Of a DNA stretch of 36,226 nt, positions 32,206-36,226 are shown piece after piece (position 1 is the stretch's first letter; every line of letters starts with the position of its first letter). Source of the stretch: an uncultured Pseudomonadales bacterium. GTDB lineage: Bacteria > Pseudomonadota > Gammaproteobacteria > Pseudomonadales > Azotimanducaceae. Location of the stretch: assembly GCA_938036875.1 (NCBI GenBank), contig CALHVX010000157.1, positions 1 to 36,226 of the forward strand. Direction: 5' to 3'. Under the pieces are notes generated by a model. The model was not told the DNA's origin. It did no database searches and was given only the letters and a program-made list of their open reading frames with translations. The position numbers and the translations under genes were made by a program.

Positions 32206-33729
32206 CTAGCCAACGTTCTTAGCATCAATACGCTGGGCCATCTTCGCAGACCAAATTTTTGGCCCCTCGGTGTGGACAGACTCACCGCGCGAGTCTACTG
32301 CTAAGGTAACCGGCATATCTTTTACCGTAAACTCGTGGATAGCCTCCATACCGAGGTCTTCAAAAGCGAGCACCTTAGAGGCTGTGATCGCTTTCGCCAC
32401 CAAATACGCAGCGCCACCCACCGCAATCATCGACACCGCTTGATGCTTTCGAATCGCTTCAATAGCAGCCGGACCACGTTCCGCTTTACCCACCATGCCA
32501 ATCAATCCGGTTTGCTCTAACAGGGTGTCGGTAAATTTATCCATGCGCGTAGCCGTGGTTGGGCCAGCCGGACCTACCACCTCGCCAGCAACCGGATCAA
32601 CGGGACCCACGTAGTAAATCACGCGATTGCGGAAATCTACCGGCAGCTCTTCTCCTTTGGCTAACATATCGACCATGCGTTTGTGTGCAGCGTCGCGACC
32701 GGTGAGCAACTTGCCGCTTAACAGCAACGTATCTCCAGCGCGCCATTGACGTGCGGTTTCTGGCGTTAAGGTATCCAGGTCAACATGAATGACATCGGGG
32801 CCTAACTCAAAATCTAGATCAGGCCATTCGCTTAAATCAGGCGGCGTAAAGACCGCAGGTCCAGACCCGTCCATCTCAAAATGGACATGGCGTGTCGCCG
32901 TACAGTTTGGCATCACGGCCACCGGCTTGTTAGCCGCGTGGGTTGGGTACTCTTGCACCTTCACATCCAATACCGTGGTTAAGCCGCCCAAACCTTGAGC
33001 GCCAATGCCCATGCCGTTGACCTTATCAAACAGCTCCAACCGCATCTCTTCCGCATGGTTAGATGGACCCCGAGCTTGCAACTCGTGTATGTCGATCGGC
33101 GCCATCAGAGATTCTTTGGCCATCATCATTGCCTTCTCTGGCGTGCCACCAATGCCTACACCCAAAATGCCGGGCGGACACCAACCGGCGCCCATGGTTG
33201 GAACCACGCTGGTAATCCAATCCACAACGGAATCTGATGGATTGAGCATGGCGAACTTGGCTTTGGCTTCGCTGCCACCGCCTTTAGCGGCAACTTCCAA
33301 CGACAGCTTGTCACCCGGCACAACCCGATAGTGAATCACGGCCGGCGTATTGTCTTTGGTATTGCTCCGGGCCCCATCTGGGTCATCCAACACGGACGCA
33401 CGTAGAACATTGTCGGGATGGTTGTAACCCCGACGCACGCCTTCGTTGATCATGTCTTCCACAGACATAGTGGCATCCCACTGCACATCCATACCCACAT
33501 CGACAAAGACGATCACAATGCCAGTATCTTGGCAGATGGGACGTTTGCCGATGGCACACATACGAGAGTTAACCAGCACTTGGTTCAAGGCCGCTTTGGC
33601 TGCTGGCCCCTCTTCACGTTCATAGGCACCGCGCAGCGCACGGATGAAATCAACCGGATGGTAGTAAGAGATGAACTGCAGGGCGTCTGCCACGCTTTGA
33701 ATCAGGTCGTCTTGCTTGATGATAGTCAT
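32206..33729 (-). CDS. Class I fumarate hydratase, [4Fe-4S] type
   Basis: A 507-residue fumarase of the oxygen-sensitive FumA/FumB type, converting fumarate to L-malate in the TCA cycle. The three cluster cysteines are C66 (KRPICQDTG), C184 (GAGWCPPGILG) and C276 (VMPNCTATRH). The N-terminal alpha and C-terminal beta domains are fused in one chain, as in E. coli. The start ATG at 33729 begins MTIIKQDDLIQ; the frame is open 29 codons further up but without a conserved sequence. It diverges from the dipeptidase. Confidence 0.95.
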   Translation of the reverse strand: MTIIKQDDLIQSVADALQFISYYHPVDFIRALRGAYEREEGPAAKAALNQVLVNSRMCAIGKRPICQDTGIVIVFVDVGMDVQWDATMSVEDMINEGVRRGYNHPDNVLRASVLDDPDGARSNTKDNTPAVIHYRVVPGDKLSLEVAAKGGGSEAKAKFAMLNPSDSVVDWITSVVPTMGAGWCPPGILGVGIGGTPEKAMMMAKESLMAPIDIHELQARGPSNHAEEMRLELFDKVNGMGIGAQGLGGLTTVLDVKVQEYPTHAANKPVAVMPNCTATRHVHFEMDGSGPAVFTPPDLSEWPDLDFELGPDVIHVDLDTLTPETARQWRAGDTLLLSGKLLTGRDAAHKRMVDMLAKGEELPVDFRNRVIYYVGPVDPVAGEVVGPAGPTTATRMDKFTDTLLEQTGLIGMVGKAERGPAAIEAIRKHQAVSMIAVGGAAYLVAKAITASKVLAFEDLGMEAIHEFTVKDMPVTLAVDSRGESVHTEGPKIWSAKMAQRIDAKNVG

Positions 33730-33740
33730 AGGTCCCGCTA

Positions 33741-33860
33741 CTTTGGCTGAAATCGACCCTATTCTCCCACGCTCAACCGGCCTCGCAAAGCACCCGGCGC
33801 ACATTCCGACCCGCACCTAGCCTACGCTTAGCCACCCTGTCTTAGCGGTTGAGCCAAAGC
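33741..33860. repeat. Competing inverted repeats in the fumarase-dipeptidase divergent region
   Basis: GCTCAACCG (33771-33779) is the perfect complement of CGGTTGAGC (33846-33854), and CTTTGGCT (33741-33748) of AGCCAAAG (33852-33859). The right-hand segment can therefore pair with either left segment. No promoter is clear here. Confidence 0.35.
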
Positions 33861-33910
33861 AAAACTCATGTGACCATGCGGTGGACTCTCTACAACTTGC
33901 CGGCGAACCC

Positions 33911-35296
33911 ATGACAGCAGCTCATTCAGCAGTGAAACCCATTCTTGCACCTTCCCCAACCACCGCATTTGGACAGCAAACGCCTGTGAGTAAAAAGCCT
34001 GTAGGCAGATTGTTCGCTGTAGCTTCCCGTATCTGCCTTGGCCTGGGCACAGTAGTGCTCGCCAGCTGTGCCGCTAGCAGCGGCCCTGGCGGAGGCAACA
34101 ACGCAGCGCTAAGCACTGCCGCAGCGCAGGCCAAGGCAAACACCTTGGCCCAGCAATTTACGTTGGTTGACACCCATATCGATGTGCCGTTTCGCCTGCA
34201 TCGCGGTGCGGCCAACTTAGAGCTGGACAACAGCACCGGCGAGTTCGACTTTCCCAAAGCCAAACGCGGCGGATTAGATGGCGCCTTCATGTCCATCTAC
34301 ATACCCGCAACCGTGGATGCGCAAGGTGGTGCGGCGGAGTTAGCAGACAAGCTGATTGATGACATGGAGGCACTAGTTGCCTCAGCACCTAGCAAGTTCA
34401 CCCTAGCCGCTTGCAGTGCGGACGTGGCAGCAGCCAAAGCGGCCGGTAAAGTGGCGCTACCCTTAGGCATGGAGAACGGCGGTCCCATTGCAGGCGACTT
34501 AGCTGCGCTCACACACTTTCGGGAACGTGGCATTCGCTACATCACTCTGGCTCACTCAAAGTCCAACCACATCAGCGATAGCAGCTACGACAGCAACCGC
34601 CGCTGGCATGGCCTATCACCCTTTGGTGTTGACCTGCTTGCCCACATGAACAAGCAAGGGGTCATGGTGGATGTCTCCCATATTAGTGACGAAGCCTTCT
34701 GGCAGGTACTCCAGCTGAGCGCTACACCCGTTATCGCATCGCACTCATCCTTGCGCCACTTTACCCCGGGCTTCGAACGCAATATGGACGACTCTATGGT
34801 GAAGGCATTGGGCGATGCCGGTGGTGTCATCCAAATCAACTTTGGCTCGGCCTTCTTAACCGAAGCCGCCCAAGTCTGGGGAGCAACGTTCACCGAGGCT
34901 GCAACGGCATACGCAACAGCCCAGGGGCTTGACCCCACCGATCCTGCTAACGCTGCCAAAGCTAAAGAGTTTCGCACCGACTACCTTAAGACCAACCCCT
35001 TTGCATACGCTTCTATCGATGACGTGCTTGACCACATTGATCGTGCGGTACAACTGGCTGGTATTGATGCCGTGGGTTTAGGCTCTGACTTTGATGGTGT
35101 TGGCGACTCGTTGCCTATCAACTTAAAACACGTGGGCGACTACCCCAACCTAATTGCCGGGCTGCTAAAACGCGGTTACAGCGATGTAGATATCGAGAAA
35201 ATCATGGGCGGCAATGTACTGCGCGTTTGGCAAGAAGTTGAGGCCTACGCTGCGGAACAAGGTACGGCACTGAGCTGCAGCGTAGCGAATCGCTAG
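33911..35296 (+). CDS. Membrane dipeptidase (peptidase M19), predicted lipoprotein
   Basis: A 461-residue zinc dipeptidase of the renal-dipeptidase type, which cleaves dipeptides including D-residue ones. Motifs: DTHIDVPFR (first metal ligands), GMENGG, LAHSKSNHISDS, VDVSHISDEAFW, ASHSSLRHF and GLGSDFDGVG. A hydrophobic stretch ends in the lipobox LASC (Cys at residue 53 from this start), so it is probably a lipid-anchored envelope protein. That signal would be unusually long. A GTG at 33986 gives a neat 28-residue lipoprotein signal, and a GTG at 33881 is also possible, so the start is unsure. The metallophosphoesterase follows 4 bp after the stop. Confidence 0.92.
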   Translation: MTAAHSAVKPILAPSPTTAFGQQTPVSKKPVGRLFAVASRICLGLGTVVLASCAASSGPGGGNNAALSTAAAQAKANTLAQQFTLVDTHIDVPFRLHRGAANLELDNSTGEFDFPKAKRGGLDGAFMSIYIPATVDAQGGAAELADKLIDDMEALVASAPSKFTLAACSADVAAAKAAGKVALPLGMENGGPIAGDLAALTHFRERGIRYITLAHSKSNHISDSSYDSNRRWHGLSPFGVDLLAHMNKQGVMVDVSHISDEAFWQVLQLSATPVIASHSSLRHFTPGFERNMDDSMVKALGDAGGVIQINFGSAFLTEAAQVWGATFTEAATAYATAQGLDPTDPANAAKAKEFRTDYLKTNPFAYASIDDVLDHIDRAVQLAGIDAVGLGSDFDGVGDSLPINLKHVGDYPNLIAGLLKRGYSDVDIEKIMGGNVLRVWQEVEAYAAEQGTALSCSVANR

Positions 35297-35300
35297 GCGC

Positions 35301-36226
35301 ATGCAACGAGCTACCTTACACCCGTTATGGGCATCCGTTTTGGTGGGTCTGTTATGCCTAGCGCAAGCGGCCTATACCAACGCCAGGCCGCCCCAACTCC
35401 CTAAGCCGGCGACGAATGAGTTTAACTTTGTTGTGTTAGGTGACAGCCAATTTCATCAGCCCGTCACCTTCAATCGCATCATCAATGACGTAGCCCGTCT
35501 GCAACCTGCCTTTGCGGTCCAAGTTGGTGACCTGATCGGCGGTTATGACAACGTCGATATCGTTGCCCAAGAATGGCTGCGCTTCCGTGATCAGATAGCA
35601 CCCCTGGCAAACACCACCTTTGTCCCTGTGCCTGGCAATCACGATGTGTACGGGCCGAGCAAAACCCCGGACCAAACGATTACCAAGCTGTACCGCAAGC
35701 AATGGGGGCCGGACTATCACAGCTTCCGCTACCGCAATAGCGCTTTTATTGTACTCAACACCGACGCCGTTGGCGCAGCCAACAGCATTCAAGGCAAACA
35801 GCTGCGTTGGCTCGCCAAAACGCTAGCGGCCAACCAAGACGCCACACATCAATTCGTATTTTTGCATCGTCCACCGGCACTGTTGAAAAACGCAGATGCG
35901 GTGCACCAGTTGCTCGCCAAGCACAAAGTGGATTTTGTATTTTACGGCCACCATCACCACTTGCACCACCAGCAAAAAGACGGCGTGACCTACATCATGA
36001 CCAACGCAGCGGCCAACTCCGGCGTTGAAGCGGCTGCAGCCGGCAGCTTTCCGCACTTCTTACACGTCAGCGTGCGCGATGCTCAAGCTCGTGTGGCGGT
36101 GGTAAAAGCAAACGCTATTGTAGATGCCGAGCAATTTAGTCCTTGGGACAATTACGATCTCTTTGCGTTGACCAAAAAACTGGCACCAAGCCAAGTCACA
36201 CTAGTCCCCACTCACGCGGGGGGTGA
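35301..36226 (+). CDS. Calcineurin-like metallophosphoesterase, 3' end cut off
   Basis: An open frame from the ATG at 35301 to the window end (308 codons), with no stop reached. A signal peptide covers residues about 1-28. Phosphoesterase motifs in order: GDSQFH near 49-54 (the first metal motif), GDLIG near 78, GNHDVYG near 114, LHRPP near 193, and a final GHHHH near 218. The His-rich last motif (GHxH) and the intact GNHD support a two-metal active site in the periplasm. The start is 4 bp after the dipeptidase stop, so the two are likely co-transcribed. Substrate not determinable. Confidence 0.9.
   Translation, partial: MQRATLHPLWASVLVGLLCLAQAAYTNARPPQLPKPATNEFNFVVLGDSQFHQPVTFNRIINDVARLQPAFAVQVGDLIGGYDNVDIVAQEWLRFRDQIAPLANTTFVPVPGNHDVYGPSKTPDQTITKLYRKQWGPDYHSFRYRNSAFIVLNTDAVGAANSIQGKQLRWLAKTLAANQDATHQFVFLHRPPALLKNADAVHQLLAKHKVDFVFYGHHHHLHHQQKDGVTYIMTNAAANSGVEAAAAGSFPHFLHVSVRDAQARVAVVKANAIVDAEQFSPWDNYDLFALTKKLAPSQVTLVPTHAGG

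Noticed and set aside
27747-33729. Fumarase, DUF3445 and TolB-amidohydrolase as one functional cluster
   Set aside because: They are on the same strand, but the gaps are 46 and 84 bp and the activities are unrelated; nothing indicates a shared pathway.
1-36226. Mobile element, prophage, defence island or CRISPR array
   Set aside because: No transposase, integrase, phage gene, regularly spaced repeats or nuclease-type defence genes were seen on either strand.

Overview
The window is 36.2 kb of gene-dense bacterial chromosome of moderate GC. The gene set suggests an aerobic, probably marine gammaproteobacterium: class I Fe-S fumarase, UvrB, an RND/MATE efflux operon, a TonB-type C-terminal domain, a P450 beside an acyl-CoA synthetase, and a tRNA with encoded CCA. 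I cannot assign a genus. No IS element, phage gene, integrase or CRISPR array is visible. Both ends cut through genes: an SDR on the left and a metallophosphoesterase on the right.

Layout. 1-901 (-): a short-chain dehydrogenase whose frame runs, without a stop, from its C-terminal motif straight into a second copy of its own N-terminus (723-bp period, exactly 241 codons). 930-2332: a DUF6265 lipocalin-sized exported protein (-) and a J-domain/zinc-ribbon/PilZ protein (+). 2347-2423: tRNA-Val(GAC) (-). 2558-5353: acyl-CoA synthetase and cytochrome P450 (+). 5406-6959: a CMD/AhpD-like gene and an ECF41 sigma factor, preceded by a textbook ECF41 promoter (TGTCACA-N16-CGTC). 6964-10300 (-): DUF418 membrane protein and uvrB. 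10433-11046 (-): two small conserved or hypothetical genes separated by two perfect palindromes. 11414-14321 (+): korA-korB, a 2-oxoacid:ferredoxin oxidoreductase.

14322-21071 (+) is a GntR/FadR-family regulator, RND adaptor, RND pump and MATE exporter operon. Its 300-bp control region holds a terminator hairpin, a palindrome, a sigma70 promoter, a PdhR/FadR-like operator over the start site, and an inverted repeat that would mask the regulator's Shine-Dalgarno. 21068-25677 (-) is a tightly coupled three-gene signalling operon: membrane histidine kinase, a protein with one intact and one degenerate receiver domain, and an inner-membrane-anchored TPR protein ending in a TonB C-terminal domain. 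25910-27712: an SDR lacking the catalytic Tyr, divergent from an amidohydrolase. 27747-33729 (-): a TolB-propeller/amidohydrolase fusion, a DUF3445 (heme-dependent oxidative N-demethylase-like) protein and fumarase. 33911-36226 (+): an M19 dipeptidase lipoprotein and the truncated metallophosphoesterase.

The most interesting items are the PilZ-linked co-chaperone, the kinase/dual-receiver/TonB operon, the ECF41 autoregulatory unit with its promoter visible, the layered control region of the efflux operon, the paired palindromes at 10.7 kb, and the in-frame SDR duplication, which may be either real or an assembly effect.
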